Source of the DNA: Nocardia sp. XZ_19_385
Lineage (GTDB): Bacteria > Actinomycetota > Actinomycetes > Mycobacteriales > Mycobacteriaceae
Reading direction: 5' to 3'
NCBI RefSeq assembly: GCF_015355755.1
Contig: NZ_JACVEE010000002.1
Span: forward strand, 62,001-126,000
DNA: 64,000 nt
Shown here: positions 55,934 through 64,000 of the stretch, one piece after another
How the letters are laid out: each line of letters starts with the position of its first letter
Numbering within the stretch: the first letter of the stretch is position 1
The notes under the pieces: model-generated
What the model was told of the DNA's origin: nothing
What the model saw: the letters and a program-made list of their open reading frames with translations, nothing else
The model's database searches: none
Translations under genes and position numbers: made by a program

Positions 55934-56140
55934 ATGATGAACCAGGCAGCTGTGCGTGCCGACGGGATGGCCCCGCTGGTGCTGTTGGACGGTGCCGATG
56001 TGTGGCGGCGCGGGCGGGAGTGGCTGCGGGGCGTGCGGTTCCGGCGGGTCGCGCCGGTCGAGCACGAGCCGCAGTCGGTGCCGGAGATGCTGTTCGAGCT
56101 GGATCCGTTCAATCCGGCGCCGGGCCGCGGACGTCGGTGA
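55934..56140 (+). CDS. 68-residue uncharacterised protein
   Basis: Begins MMNQAAVRADGMAPLVLLDG; the centre is WRRGREWLRGVRFRRV (basic, Trp/Arg-rich), then an acidic EHEPQSVPEMLFELDPF and a GRGRR end. CCAGGAGG stands 6 nt before the first ATG, one of the strongest ribosome sites in the window. It precedes a winged-helix regulator by 40 bp and is likely in its operon. No family recognised; the size could suit a peptide product or a small regulator partner, but no RiPP signature is visible. Confidence 0.6.
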   Translation: MMNQAAVRADGMAPLVLLDGADVWRRGREWLRGVRFRRVAPVEHEPQSVPEMLFELDPFNPAPGRGRR

Positions 56141-56180
56141 TCGGGCGTAGCGTGACCGGGGAGAGATTGCGAGGCAACGG

Positions 56181-57203
56181 ATGAAGCGGCTGCACTTCAC
56201 GCCCGACGATCTGCTGCGGGTCCGCATCGGTGCGCCGCTGGGCGCGCTCGGCGAGACGCTGCTGGCCACCCGGACGTTGCAGCGCGGTCGCACACCGCTC
56301 TTCGACGGCTGGCGCTCCGAGGTGGTCACCGCCGTGCCCGAGAACTTCGGTGTGCTGGCCGATCTCGTGCCGGCCGACGGCTGTTTCCTCGACCTGATCA
56401 CCCCGACCCGCGGCGCGCGGACCATGTCCGAAGGCATCACCGCGCTGCACCTGGCGTCCCGCGAGGAGCTACGCCGCGAGGTCGCGTGCGTGGCCACCAG
56501 CGAATGGTGGCCACGAACCACGCAATTGCCGGGCTGGGCGGCGCATCTGCCGGATCGCGACAACCGCACGCTGGGCGAGGTCGCGACCGCCATCCAGTCC
56601 TTCCACTCGGTCGCCTTCGCCGACCGCTGGACCCATGTGCAGTCCTATCTCGACGTGGCCGCGGACCGGATGGCGCGCACCATGGCCACCGACGGCGTCG
56701 AAGGCTTGTTCGCCACCCTCGCCCCGTACGCCCGCTGGCGCGCACCGGTGCTCGAGGTCGCCACCCGGGCCAACTGTCAGGAGCGCCACCTCGGCGGGCG
56801 CGGGCTGGTGCTGGTGCCGGCGCTGTTCGTGTGGCCGGAGCCGGTCATGCTGCACTCGGCGGTCGATGAGACGGCACCGATGACGCTGATCGTGCCCGCC
56901 ATCCGCGACATCGCGGACTTCGCGGCGGCCTGGGGCCCGCGCGCACCCAACGATGCCTTGAACTCCCTGCTCGGCCGCACCCGCGCCGCGGCGCTGCAGG
57001 CGATCGCGGAGGGGTGCAGCACCACCGAACTGGCCCGTCAGCTCGGCGTCACCCCCGCCACCGCGAGTGAGCACGCCTCGATCCTGCGCGAGGCCGGGCT
57101 GATCGAGAGTCACCGCCAGCGCAATGCCATGCGCCACCAGCTGACCACGCTCGGCGCGGCTCTGCTCGACGGCGATCTCGACAAGGGCCTGCGGATCGCC
57201 TGA
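56181..57203 (+). CDS. ArsR-like winged-helix regulator with large N-terminal domain
   Basis: 340 residues. The C-terminal winged helix (ALQAIAEGCSTTELARQLGVTPATASEHASILREAGLIESHRQRNAMRHQLT, about 272-325) is ArsR/MarR-like. The N-terminal 250 residues (LHFTPDDLLRVRIGAPLGALGETLLATRTL, ... RHLGGRGLVLVPALFVWPEPVML) match the long actinobacterial regulators with a DUF5937-type domain. Preceded by a 68-residue ORF and a perfect 16-bp palindrome. Target and signal unknown. Confidence 0.82.
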   Translation: MKRLHFTPDDLLRVRIGAPLGALGETLLATRTLQRGRTPLFDGWRSEVVTAVPENFGVLADLVPADGCFLDLITPTRGARTMSEGITALHLASREELRREVACVATSEWWPRTTQLPGWAAHLPDRDNRTLGEVATAIQSFHSVAFADRWTHVQSYLDVAADRMARTMATDGVEGLFATLAPYARWRAPVLEVATRANCQERHLGGRGLVLVPALFVWPEPVMLHSAVDETAPMTLIVPAIRDIADFAAAWGPRAPNDALNSLLGRTRAAALQAIAEGCSTTELARQLGVTPATASEHASILREAGLIESHRQRNAMRHQLTTLGAALLDGDLDKGLRIA

Positions 57204-57252
57204 CCCCGCGTCGTTGCCCACCTGTACGCAGGTCACGGGCCATAGTGGAGAT

Positions 57253-58557
57253 ATGGGCCAGAAAGCCACCGTCGCCACGACACTCGCACCGCTGCTCCGG
57301 ACCGCGCTGGGCGACCAGCCGCCGATCCGCTTCGAATTCTGGGACGGCAGCACCCTCGTCCCCGGCAGCGAAACCCGCGGCACCATGCGCATCCGATCCA
57401 AGGACGCGCTGAGCCATCTGGTGTGGGCGCCAGGCGAACTCGGCCTCGCCCGGGCCTATGTCTCGGGCGAACTCGAGTTCGAAGGCGACGTGTTCACGGT
57501 GCTGCGCACCCTGCAGCAGTCCGCCCCCAACGACGCCGACCTGGGCTGGGACGCTGCCGTGCGCGCGGTCGGCGCGGCCGGAAAGCTCGGCGCGCTCACC
57601 CACCATCCGAAGCCGCCGCCGGAGGAGGTGCGTCCGCTGCGCGGCGGGCTGCACACCAAACGGCGGGACGCGGCCGCGATCAGTCACCACTACGACGTGG
57701 GCAACGACTTCTACCGTCTCGTGCTCGGCGCGAGCATGACCTACTCGTGCGCGCGGTTCGTCGGTCCCGGCGATACCGGTGCCGACCCCGCGAACCCCGC
57801 GGTTTCCCTCGAAAGCGCCCAGCGCGCGAAGCACGACCTGATCTGCCGCAAGCTGGGCCTGCGCGCCGGGACACGGCTGCTCGACGTCGGTTGCGGCTGG
57901 GGTTCGATGGCGATGCACGCCGCGTCGTCCTATGGCGCGCAGGTCGTCGGCGTCACGATCAGCAACGAGCAAGCCGAACTCGCTCGCAAGCGCGTCATCG
58001 AGGCGGGGCTGGAGGACCGCGTCGAAATCCGCCTGTCGGACTACCGCGACCTGCGCGGCGAGGAGTTCGACGCCATCTCCTCGATCGGCATGTTCGAGCA
58101 CGTCGGCACCAAGCGCACCGGCGAATACTTCGACACCCTGCGCGCCCTGCTGCGTCCCGAGGGCCGCCTGCTCAACCACGCCATCTCCTCCATCGGCGGC
58201 TCCCGCATGCAGAACCGTTCCTTCATCGGCCGCTACGTCTTCCCGGACGGCGAGCTCCTCGACGTCGGCGAAGTCGTCTTGGCCATGGAGCGTGCCGGTT
58301 TCGAGGTCCGCGATGTCGAATCCTTGCGGGAGCACTACGCCCTGACTCTGCGCCACTGGGTCGCCAATCTCGAAAAGGACTGGGACCGCGCCGTTTCCAT
58401 GGTCGGCCCGGGCCGCGCCCGAATCTGGCGGCTCTATATGGCCGCCTCCGCTCTGGGTTTCGAGGACGGCGGCCTCGGGCTGCACCAGACCCTCGGGGTG
58501 GTCCCGGACCCGCAGGGCAACACCGCGATGCCGGGCAATCGCCGCGGCTGGGTGTAA
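57253..58557 (+). CDS. Cyclopropane-fatty-acyl-phospholipid synthase family methyltransferase
   Basis: 434 residues, UfaA1/CFA type. N-terminal SCP2-like lipid domain (IRFEFWDGSTL..RIRSKDALSHLVWAPGELGLARAYVSGEL), then the SAM domain: ISHHYDVGNDFYRLVLGASMTYSCARF, LLDVGCGWGSMAMHAA (SAM loop, about 215), GVTISNEQAELA and FDAISSIGMFEHVG; C-terminal HYALTLRHWVANLEKDWDRAV. Adds a methylene or methyl to unsaturated fatty acyl chains in phospholipid; in Nocardia such enzymes also make tuberculostearic precursors. ATG at 57253, with GGAG very close. Confidence 0.92.
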   Translation: MGQKATVATTLAPLLRTALGDQPPIRFEFWDGSTLVPGSETRGTMRIRSKDALSHLVWAPGELGLARAYVSGELEFEGDVFTVLRTLQQSAPNDADLGWDAAVRAVGAAGKLGALTHHPKPPPEEVRPLRGGLHTKRRDAAAISHHYDVGNDFYRLVLGASMTYSCARFVGPGDTGADPANPAVSLESAQRAKHDLICRKLGLRAGTRLLDVGCGWGSMAMHAASSYGAQVVGVTISNEQAELARKRVIEAGLEDRVEIRLSDYRDLRGEEFDAISSIGMFEHVGTKRTGEYFDTLRALLRPEGRLLNHAISSIGGSRMQNRSFIGRYVFPDGELLDVGEVVLAMERAGFEVRDVESLREHYALTLRHWVANLEKDWDRAVSMVGPGRARIWRLYMAASALGFEDGGLGLHQTLGVVPDPQGNTAMPGNRRGWV

Positions 58558-58675
58558 ACCCGCTCCCGAGCAGCCGAAACAGGGTTGTCAGCGCGCTGTC
58601 GGTGGACTGTCAGCGCACCCCGGCACCGTGGTGTCCACAGGGCGAACCGCCCACGGACACGCCGGAGGAAACATC

Positions 58676-60031
58676 ATGACTGTCAACGCATTACACGAGA
58701 TCGCAGCAGCCACCGCCACCAAGTTCGGGATTCCCGGTATCGCGATCGGAGTGTGGGCCGATGGCCAGGAGCACTTCGGCTACCACGGCGTGACCAGCGT
58801 CGAGAACCCGTTGCCGGTGGACGCGAACACCCTGTTCCAGCTGGGCTCGGTGACCAAACCGCTGACCGCGACCGTCATCATGCGCCTGGTCGCCGACGGC
58901 AAGATCGAGCTGGACGCGCCGGTGCGCCGATATGTGCCCGAGTTCGTGCTCTCCGACTCCGACGCCGCCGCCCGAATCACCGTGGCGCAGTTGCTCAATC
59001 ACACCTCCGGCATGGACTGGAGCATCATCAACGACACCGGCGAGGGCGACGACGCGCTGGCGAAGTTCGTGGCGACGCTGGCCGAACTGCCGATGATCGG
59101 CGCACCCGGTGACCGCGCGTCCTACAGCCAGGCGGGCTTCAATGTGCTGGGCCGGGTCATCGAGAAGGTGACCGGCCAGACCTACGAGCAGGCAGTCGCC
59201 TCGATCATCCTGGAGCCCCTGGGCCTGACCAACACCGTCTTCACCGAACGCGAGGCGATGACCCGCCGCTTCGCCGTGGGCCACGACATCGGCGCGGACG
59301 GCGAACTGAGCATCGCGCGGCCGTGGAAGCCGACCCGCGCCAACAATGCAGGCGGCGGTGTGGCGTCCACGGTGGCCGACCAATTGCGCTGGGCCCGTTT
59401 CCATCTCGGCGACGGCGCACCGGTGCTGCCGGAAGAGGTGCTGCACCGGATGCGGCAGCCGACCGTCGAGTTGCGCGGCAGTTCGCTCGGCGACGCCTTC
59501 GGCACCTGCTGGTTCCTGCGCGAGATCGACAGCGTGGCGACCATCGGGCACGGCGGTTCCAGCATCGGCCAGTTCAGCGAACTGCTGATCGTGCCCGACC
59601 GCGACTTCGCGATCATCGTCATGGCCAACGCGGGCCCGGACGGCATCCCGGCGAACCAGGCCATCGTGCGCTGGGCGCTGGAGCACTACCTCGGCCTGCT
59701 CGACCGCGACCCCGAGCCGCTGCCGTTCGACGCCGGGCGCGCGGCGGAGGTGGCGGGCCACTACGAAAGCGACGCCATGACCTTCGACATCACCACGGAC
59801 GGCACCTCTTTGACCCTCGAGGTGCTCATCAAGCCGGAGATCCGCGCCACCTCAGAGGAACTCCCCGCCGATCACGCCCCCTTCGAGTTCGGTCTGCTCC
59901 CCGGCGACGGCGACGACTACATCATCACCAGCGGCGCGTTCGCCGGCCACCGCGGTTTCTTCAGCCGCGACGAGCAGGGCGCGGTGGTGGGCGTCGACCT
60001 GGCGGGCCGCCTGTTCCACCGGGTCCGGTGA
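58676..60031 (+). CDS. Beta-lactamase-fold serine hydrolase (cytoplasmic)
   Basis: 451 residues, no signal peptide. LGSVTKPLTATVIMRL has the S-x-x-K motif, YSQAGFNVLGRVIEKVTG the Tyr motif (Y-x-x-x-x-N variant), and GHGGSSIGQFS a late H-G-G block in place of K-T-G. A C-terminal beta domain (about 365-451) is the DUF3471/lipocalin-like addition seen in esterases of this family. GGAGG about 7 nt before the ATG. Substrate unknown. Confidence 0.88.
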   Translation: MTVNALHEIAAATATKFGIPGIAIGVWADGQEHFGYHGVTSVENPLPVDANTLFQLGSVTKPLTATVIMRLVADGKIELDAPVRRYVPEFVLSDSDAAARITVAQLLNHTSGMDWSIINDTGEGDDALAKFVATLAELPMIGAPGDRASYSQAGFNVLGRVIEKVTGQTYEQAVASIILEPLGLTNTVFTEREAMTRRFAVGHDIGADGELSIARPWKPTRANNAGGGVASTVADQLRWARFHLGDGAPVLPEEVLHRMRQPTVELRGSSLGDAFGTCWFLREIDSVATIGHGGSSIGQFSELLIVPDRDFAIIVMANAGPDGIPANQAIVRWALEHYLGLLDRDPEPLPFDAGRAAEVAGHYESDAMTFDITTDGTSLTLEVLIKPEIRATSEELPADHAPFEFGLLPGDGDDYIITSGAFAGHRGFFSRDEQGAVVGVDLAGRLFHRVR

Positions 60032-60135
60032 CCCTCACACCGCCGCCGATTAATTCGGCGGCGGTGCGTCGTCTGCATCACTGAATCCGCTGCCAGGAAC
60101 CCCCGCGGCGGCTCAGACGAACACAGGAGAAGTCC

Positions 60136-60750
60136 ATGAGAAAGATCACCGCAGGCCTGTTCATCTCGCTCGACGGCGTTATCGCCGAGCCGCAGAACTG
60201 GCACTTCCCCTACTTCAACGACGAGATGGGCGCCGCGGTGGGCCAGCAGCTCGGCGCGGCCGACACCGTGCTGCTCGGCCGGGAAACCTACGACAGTTTC
60301 GCCGGCGCCTGGCCGGACCGCGAAGCCGCAGGTGAAGAGGACGCCGTCATGGCCAAGGCGCTGGGCGACGCTCGCAAGATCGTCGTGTCGCACCGGCGGC
60401 TGGAATTCACCTGGCGCAACTCCGAGCAGTTGCAGGGCGACCTGATCGAGGCCGTCACCGCACTCAAGCAGCAGCCGGGCGCCACCGACATCGCGATGAG
60501 CGGCTCGCCGTCGATCGTCCGGCAGCTCCTCGCCGCCGGACTGCTCGACGAATTGCACCTGCTCGTGCACCCCATCGTCGTCGGCACCGGGCAGCGCCTG
60601 TTCGACGACGGCGGCTCGGTTCCGCTGCGGCTGCTGTCGGCCCAGACTTTCGAGACCGGCGTCATCCACACGGTGTACGGCCCGGCCACCAGCGCCGCGA
60701 CCGGTGGGTACGAGGAAGCGAAAGTCCATCTCCCCCAAGGCGATCAGTAA
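60136..60750 (+). CDS. Dihydrofolate-reductase-like (RibD C-terminal) protein
   Basis: 204 residues, RibD_C fold common in actinobacteria. RKITAGLFISLDGVIAEPQNWHFPYF opens, LLGRETYDSFAGAWPDR is the NADPH-binding region, DIAMSGSPSIVRQLLAAGLLDELHLLVHPIVVGTGQRLF is the conserved core. Not a true folate DHFR; likely a flavin- or pterin-like reductase of unknown substrate. AGGAGA 8 nt upstream of the ATG. Converges on a small ORF 4 bp away. Confidence 0.87.
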   Translation: MRKITAGLFISLDGVIAEPQNWHFPYFNDEMGAAVGQQLGAADTVLLGRETYDSFAGAWPDREAAGEEDAVMAKALGDARKIVVSHRRLEFTWRNSEQLQGDLIEAVTALKQQPGATDIAMSGSPSIVRQLLAAGLLDELHLLVHPIVVGTGQRLFDDGGSVPLRLLSAQTFETGVIHTVYGPATSAATGGYEEAKVHLPQGDQ

Positions 60751-60754
60751 GTCC

Positions 60755-60970
60755 TCAGCGCCCGCGCACCTCGGGATACCGGTCGCGGAGTTGCTCCAGG
60801 CAGCGCTGCACCTCACGCAGTTCCCGGCGCAGCAGATGCGATTCGGTGCTCGATCGGGGCAACCCGCGCCGGGTCAGGTCGGCCGCGAGGGCCGCGGTCA
60901 GTGTCGCGGCCTCCGCGCTGAGCAGGTCGTAGAAGACTTGGGCCTGCGCCACATCGGATTCGTCACGCAC
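60755..60970 (-). CDS. Small helical protein (putative)
   Basis: 71 residues from a GTG at 60970. Nearly all helix-forming: AQAQVFYDLLSAEAATLTAALAADL and LLRRELREVQRCLEQLRDRY (coiled-coil-like) around an RRGLPRSS turn. Arg-rich C-terminus. No clear Shine-Dalgarno and no known family; amino-acid pattern and lack of stops support coding. Confidence 0.5.
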   Translation of the reverse strand: MRDESDVAQAQVFYDLLSAEAATLTAALAADLTRRGLPRSSTESHLLRRELREVQRCLEQLRDRYPEVRGR

Positions 60971-61094
60971 GCGTCAAACCACCTGCGCCCGAACACATCC
61001 GGCTGTTCGCCAGCTGTACACCGCGTAGTTGCCCATGGTTCATACTCACTGGCCAGGCCCGAATCGTCAATCACGACACCGATTGCCGGAGGAT

Positions 61095-61502
61095 TCAGCC
61101 GGTCGTGGCGGTCTCGTGCACGGTGCGCCAGCGCAGGCCGTTGCGCGCCTGCGGATCGGGCAGCAGCAGCGCGGTGGTGACGCGTGCGGCCGGACCCTCG
61201 GGCCGGTGGTGCACCTCGCGGAAACGCACCACCGCGCAGTCCGCCGACCGGTGCAGCACGTCGATGTCGGTGATGTCGATGGTCAGGCCGGGCGTCGAAT
61301 TGCCCGCGCCCCGCAGTCCGGCGGCCAGCGGCGCGAGCGGCACCACCGCACCGTCGAGGCCGACCATGGAGAAGTCCGGGTGCAGCTGGCCGGTGAAAGC
61401 CGCCAGTGCGTCGGGCGCGTCCGCCGCGCCCAACCAGCGGGCCAGGTCCTCGTGCAGGACGCGTACCTCGCCGACGATCGTGTCGTGTTCGATGCTCACC
61501 AT
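61095..61502 (-). CDS. SnoaL-like/DUF4440-type protein
   Basis: 135 residues, NTF2-like fold: [24 protein letters not shown] helix, [50 protein letters not shown] and [25 protein letters not shown] strands. DUF4440-like proteins are usually small-molecule or polyketide-related ligand binders. Divergent from msrA with 98 bp between starts. Confidence 0.78.
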   Translation of the reverse strand: MVSIEHDTIVGEVRVLHEDLARWLGAADAPDALAAFTGQLHPDFSMVGLDGAVVPLAPLAAGLRGAGNSTPGLTIDITDIDVLHRSADCAVVRFREVHHRPEGPAARVTTALLLPDPQARNGLRWRTVHETATTG

Positions 61503-61600
61503 CGCAAGCTACCGGACCGGCCTCGACCAGGGCCGGAACTAACCGGGTACCGCTGCTGGTTGTATGGGGAGTACCGGACTCACTTCACCGAGGAGGAAGC

Positions 61601-62113
61601 GTGACCGACACGCGCAAAGCGATCCTGGCCGGCGGCTGCTTCTGGGGCATGCAGGACTTGATCCGCAGGCAGCCCGGGGTGCTCTCGACCCGGGTCGGCT
61701 ACACCGGCGGGCAGAACGACCACCCCACCTACCGCAACCACCCCGGTCACGCGGAAGCCGTGGAGATCGTCTACGACCCCGCGCAGACCGACTACCGGGC
61801 GCTGCTGGAGTTCCTGTTCCAGATCCACGATCCGACCACCAAGGATCGGCAGGGCAACGACATCGGCAGCAGCTACCGCTCCGCCATCTTCTATCTCGAT
61901 GACGAGCAGAAGCGGGTGGCGCTGGACACCATCGCCGACGTCGACGCCTCCGGCCTGTGGCCCGGCAAGGTCGTCACCGAGGTGACCCCGGCGGGCGCGT
62001 TCTGGCAGGCCGAAGCGGAGCACCAGGATTACCTGGAGCGCTACCCCAACGGCTACACCTGCCACTTCCCGCGCGCGGGCTGGAAGCTGCCCAAGCGGGA
62101 GACGACGCACTAG
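61601..62113 (+). CDS. msrA: Peptide methionine sulfoxide reductase A
   Basis: Repairs S-methionine sulfoxide. 170 residues. GGCFWG (11-16) holds catalytic Cys13; [28 protein letters not shown] and [25 protein letters not shown] are highly conserved. [18 protein letters not shown] includes a C-terminal Cys that may recycle it. GTG at 61601 with AGGAGG 4 nt away. Confidence 0.96.
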   Translation: MTDTRKAILAGGCFWGMQDLIRRQPGVLSTRVGYTGGQNDHPTYRNHPGHAEAVEIVYDPAQTDYRALLEFLFQIHDPTTKDRQGNDIGSSYRSAIFYLDDEQKRVALDTIADVDASGLWPGKVVTEVTPAGAFWQAEAEHQDYLERYPNGYTCHFPRAGWKLPKRETTH

Positions 62114-62168
62114 CTCGGTTTGCCCGGCGTTCACGTCCCGGTCCGATTGCCCGGTTAGTTTGGCGCGC

Positions 62169-63239
62169 ATGCGAAGTCGTGGACCCTTGCTGCTGATCCT
62201 CGCGTGCGCGCTCACCGCGGCCCTCGCGCCGTCGGCGACCGCCGCGCCCCCGGTTCGACTACTCGGGGAGCGGGTCGTCCCGTTCGCCTTCGACTTTCGC
62301 GGGACGACCGTCGGCGGGCTCTCCGGCATCGATGCCCTGCCGCAGGCCGGAGAATATGTGCTGATCAGCGACGACCGCTCGGCGCTGCAATCCGCACGGT
62401 TCTACACCGCGCGAATCGCGGTGGACGGCAACGGGGTCGGGCCGATCGAGTTCACCGGGACCCGGCCGCTGTGTGGGGCGGACGGCGCACCGTATCCGCA
62501 GAACACGGTCGATCCGGAGGAAATCCGGGTAGACCCCTGGACCGGCAACTACTTCTGGACGCAGGAGGGTGAGCGGGCGGCGGGCGTGCTGCTGGATCCG
62601 TCGGTGCGGGTGACGCGGCCCGACGGCGCCTTCGACTCCGAACTCCCGATCCCGGACAACGAACGGATGCGGCCGGATTCGGGTCCGCAACGCAACGGCG
62701 CGCTGGAAGCCGCGACCTTCGCCGCAGGTGGCACGCTGTTCGTGACCGCGCTCGAGGCTCCGCTGATGCAGGATGGCCCGATGCCCGCCGCGACGACCGG
62801 GGCCACGACCCGGATCACCGTGCAGGCTCGCACCGGCCAGCTGCTCGCCCAGTACGCCTATCCGCTGGACCCGGTGTTCACCGAAGGTACGGGCAGCAAC
62901 GGGATCACCGCCATCCTCGCCGTCGATCCCCTGGATCCGGCGAAATACCTTGTTGTGGAACGTAGTTTCGTCGAAGGCGCAGGTAACCGGATCCGGATCT
63001 ACGAGGCCGATCTCGGCGCCGCCACCAACGTTCTGAACGCGCCGCTGACCAACGCCCGGCCCGTCGCCAAACGTCTGCTCGCCGACCTGAGCGAGCTCGG
63101 CCTCAGCACCGTCGACAACATCGAGGGCATCACCTGGGGCCCGCGCCTGCCCTCCGGGGAACGCACGCTGCTGCTGGTCAGCGACGACAATTTCAACGAC
63201 AAGCAAGTCACCCAGTTCATCGCCCTCGCCCTGCGCTGA
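62169..63239 (+). CDS. Secreted phytase-like esterase-domain protein
   Basis: 356 residues with a Sec signal (LLLILACALTAALAPSATAA). Family of esterase-like activity of phytase proteins (PF13449-type): GGLSGIDALPQAGEYVLISDDRS, DPEEIRVDPWTGNYFWTQEGER, RNGALEAATFAAGGTLFVTALEAPL, GSNGITAILAVDPLDPAKYLVVERSF and NIEGITWGPRLPSGERTLLLVSDDNF form the beta-propeller-like repeats. ATG at 62169; a TTG three codons earlier is possible. Function in cells unproven. Confidence 0.88.
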   Translation: MRSRGPLLLILACALTAALAPSATAAPPVRLLGERVVPFAFDFRGTTVGGLSGIDALPQAGEYVLISDDRSALQSARFYTARIAVDGNGVGPIEFTGTRPLCGADGAPYPQNTVDPEEIRVDPWTGNYFWTQEGERAAGVLLDPSVRVTRPDGAFDSELPIPDNERMRPDSGPQRNGALEAATFAAGGTLFVTALEAPLMQDGPMPAATTGATTRITVQARTGQLLAQYAYPLDPVFTEGTGSNGITAILAVDPLDPAKYLVVERSFVEGAGNRIRIYEADLGAATNVLNAPLTNARPVAKRLLADLSELGLSTVDNIEGITWGPRLPSGERTLLLVSDDNFNDKQVTQFIALALR

Positions 63240-63259
63240 GATCGAGTTACGCTGGGAGA

Positions 63260-64000
63260 GTGCGGATAGGACAAGGACTTTCCGGTTTCCTGGCGTTCGT
63301 GTTCCTGCTGGCGGTGACAGCCGCCACCGCGTGGGAGCAACAGCCGCACGGTCATGAACCCGAGTCGGCGCCCGCCGAGGTGTTCAGCGCGGGGCGGGCC
63401 TTCCGGTTAGTCGAGGCCATCGCGCAGCGGCCACATCCCGTCGGCACCGCCGAACACGACCGGGTGCGTGATCATCTCGTCGCGCAGCTGCGAGAACTGG
63501 GGCTGCAGACCGAGATTCAGTCCGGCATCGGCCGCTACCCGGGTGCGCTCGCGCGCGATGTCGTCGGGATGGGGCGGACGGACAACATCGTCGCCCGGCT
63601 GCCCGGCACGAACTCGACCGGGACGATCTACCTTGCGGCGCACTATGATTCGGTCCCCTCCAGTCCGGGCGCGAACGACGACGGTGTCGGCGTGGCCGCG
63701 GTGCTGGAAACCCTGCGCGCGCTGCGGGCAAGCGGGGCCACGCTGCGCAACGACGTGGTCGCCCTGCTGACCGACGCCGAGGAAACCGGCATGCTCGGCG
63801 CTGAAGCGTTCGTCGCCGCGAATCCGGATCTGCGCGGCGACGTGATCATCAATCACGAGGCGCGCGGCGCCGGGGGCCCGGTGTTCATGTGGCGGTCCAC
63901 CCGGCCCGACGGAGCCCTGATCCGCGCGGTCGCCGCCGCCCCGCGCCCGAACGCCGACTCGCTGTCCACGGCGCTGGCCGGTGAACAGACCTCCAGCAAC
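63260..64000 (+). CDS. M28 family metallopeptidase, N-terminal part (cut by window edge)
   Basis: At least 247 residues. An N-terminal membrane anchor (LSGFLAFVFLLAVTAATAW) precedes the Zn-peptidase domain. Metal and active-site blocks: YLAAHYDSVPSSPGANDDGVGVAA (H, D ligands and GANDDG) and VALLTDAEETGMLGAEAFV (EE pair). IINHEARGAGG follows. GTG at 63260 sits close to GGGAG. The C-terminal part is outside the window. Confidence 0.9.
   Translation, partial: MRIGQGLSGFLAFVFLLAVTAATAWEQQPHGHEPESAPAEVFSAGRAFRLVEAIAQRPHPVGTAEHDRVRDHLVAQLRELGLQTEIQSGIGRYPGALARDVVGMGRTDNIVARLPGTNSTGTIYLAAHYDSVPSSPGANDDGVGVAAVLETLRALRASGATLRNDVVALLTDAEETGMLGAEAFVAANPDLRGDVIINHEARGAGGPVFMWRSTRPDGALIRAVAAAPRPNADSLSTALAGEQTSSN

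Noticed and set aside
55934..56140. RiPP precursor peptide
   Set aside because: No leader/core division, no Cys/Ser/Thr-rich core and no maturase gene nearby.

Overview
The window is GC-rich actinobacterial chromosome, most likely Nocardia or a close relative in the Mycobacteriales. The reasoning: an ergothioneine cluster, a resuscitation-promoting factor, a Rv1002c-type protein O-mannosyltransferase, a Rv1354c/Rv1355c pair, and a gene backbone matching M. tuberculosis Rv1001-Rv1015c (arcA, protein mannosyltransferase, rsmI, metG, tatD, rpfB, ksgA, ispE, pks16-like ligase, pth, rplY). I see no tRNA, rRNA, insertion sequence, prophage or CRISPR array. The species assignment is inference.

Layout. 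1-3.0 kb: a truncated Pks16-like acyl ligase, a PlsC acyltransferase facing a TetR regulator across two palindromic operators, and RNase Z. 3.0-9.3 kb: ergothioneine genes, egtA-egtB-egtC-egtD on + with egtE divergent and followed 6 bp later by rnz. 9.3-13.1 kb: pth-rplY, prfC and a SnoaL-like protein. 13.2-16.6 kb: two Abi-alpha (DUF4393) paralogues flanking a double-length DUF445 membrane protein; this is the best candidate for an undescribed system. 16.6-18.3 kb: pnuC-nadR NAD salvage operon. 18.3-22.1 kb: Uup-type ABC-F ATPase, an LLM oxidoreductase behind a double operator, and ispE. 22.2-26.2 kb: an accessory block (SDR/TetR pair, copper-chaperone operon with a CsoR/RicR-like operator, P450) lying between ispE and ksgA. 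26.2-32.6 kb: ksgA, a 33-residue micro-ORF, a secreted lipase, rpfB, tatD and divergent metG. 32.7-38.4 kb: PEP-mutase-like protein, small membrane protein, rsmI, a tandem 67-nt palindromic repeat, protein mannosyltransferase, and gntR behind arcA. 38.5-46.4 kb: soxR, SDR, GT4 glycosyltransferase, a ThiF/nitroreductase fusion in operon with a GAF-GGDEF-EAL protein, and two overlapping GyrI-like genes. 46.7-64 kb: mostly accessory genes (secreted hydrolases, AraC regulator, NmrA-like and PfpI proteins, PpnP, PhoD, FAD monooxygenase, a small ORF plus winged-helix regulator near a perfect 16-bp palindrome, a CFA-type methyltransferase, a beta-lactamase-fold hydrolase, MsrA, a phytase-like protein and a truncated M28 peptidase).

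Common themes are redox and thiol protection (ergothioneine, SoxR, MsrA, copper handling), envelope lipid and cell-wall work (PlsC, Pks16-like ligase, CFA methyltransferase, RpfB, O-mannosylation), and translation or RNA housekeeping (pth, rplY, prfC, ksgA, rsmI, metG, rnz). Convergent neighbours are packed very tightly and several overlap. Start codons were chosen from Shine-Dalgarno spacing and family length. All family assignments come from reading motifs, not from database searches.
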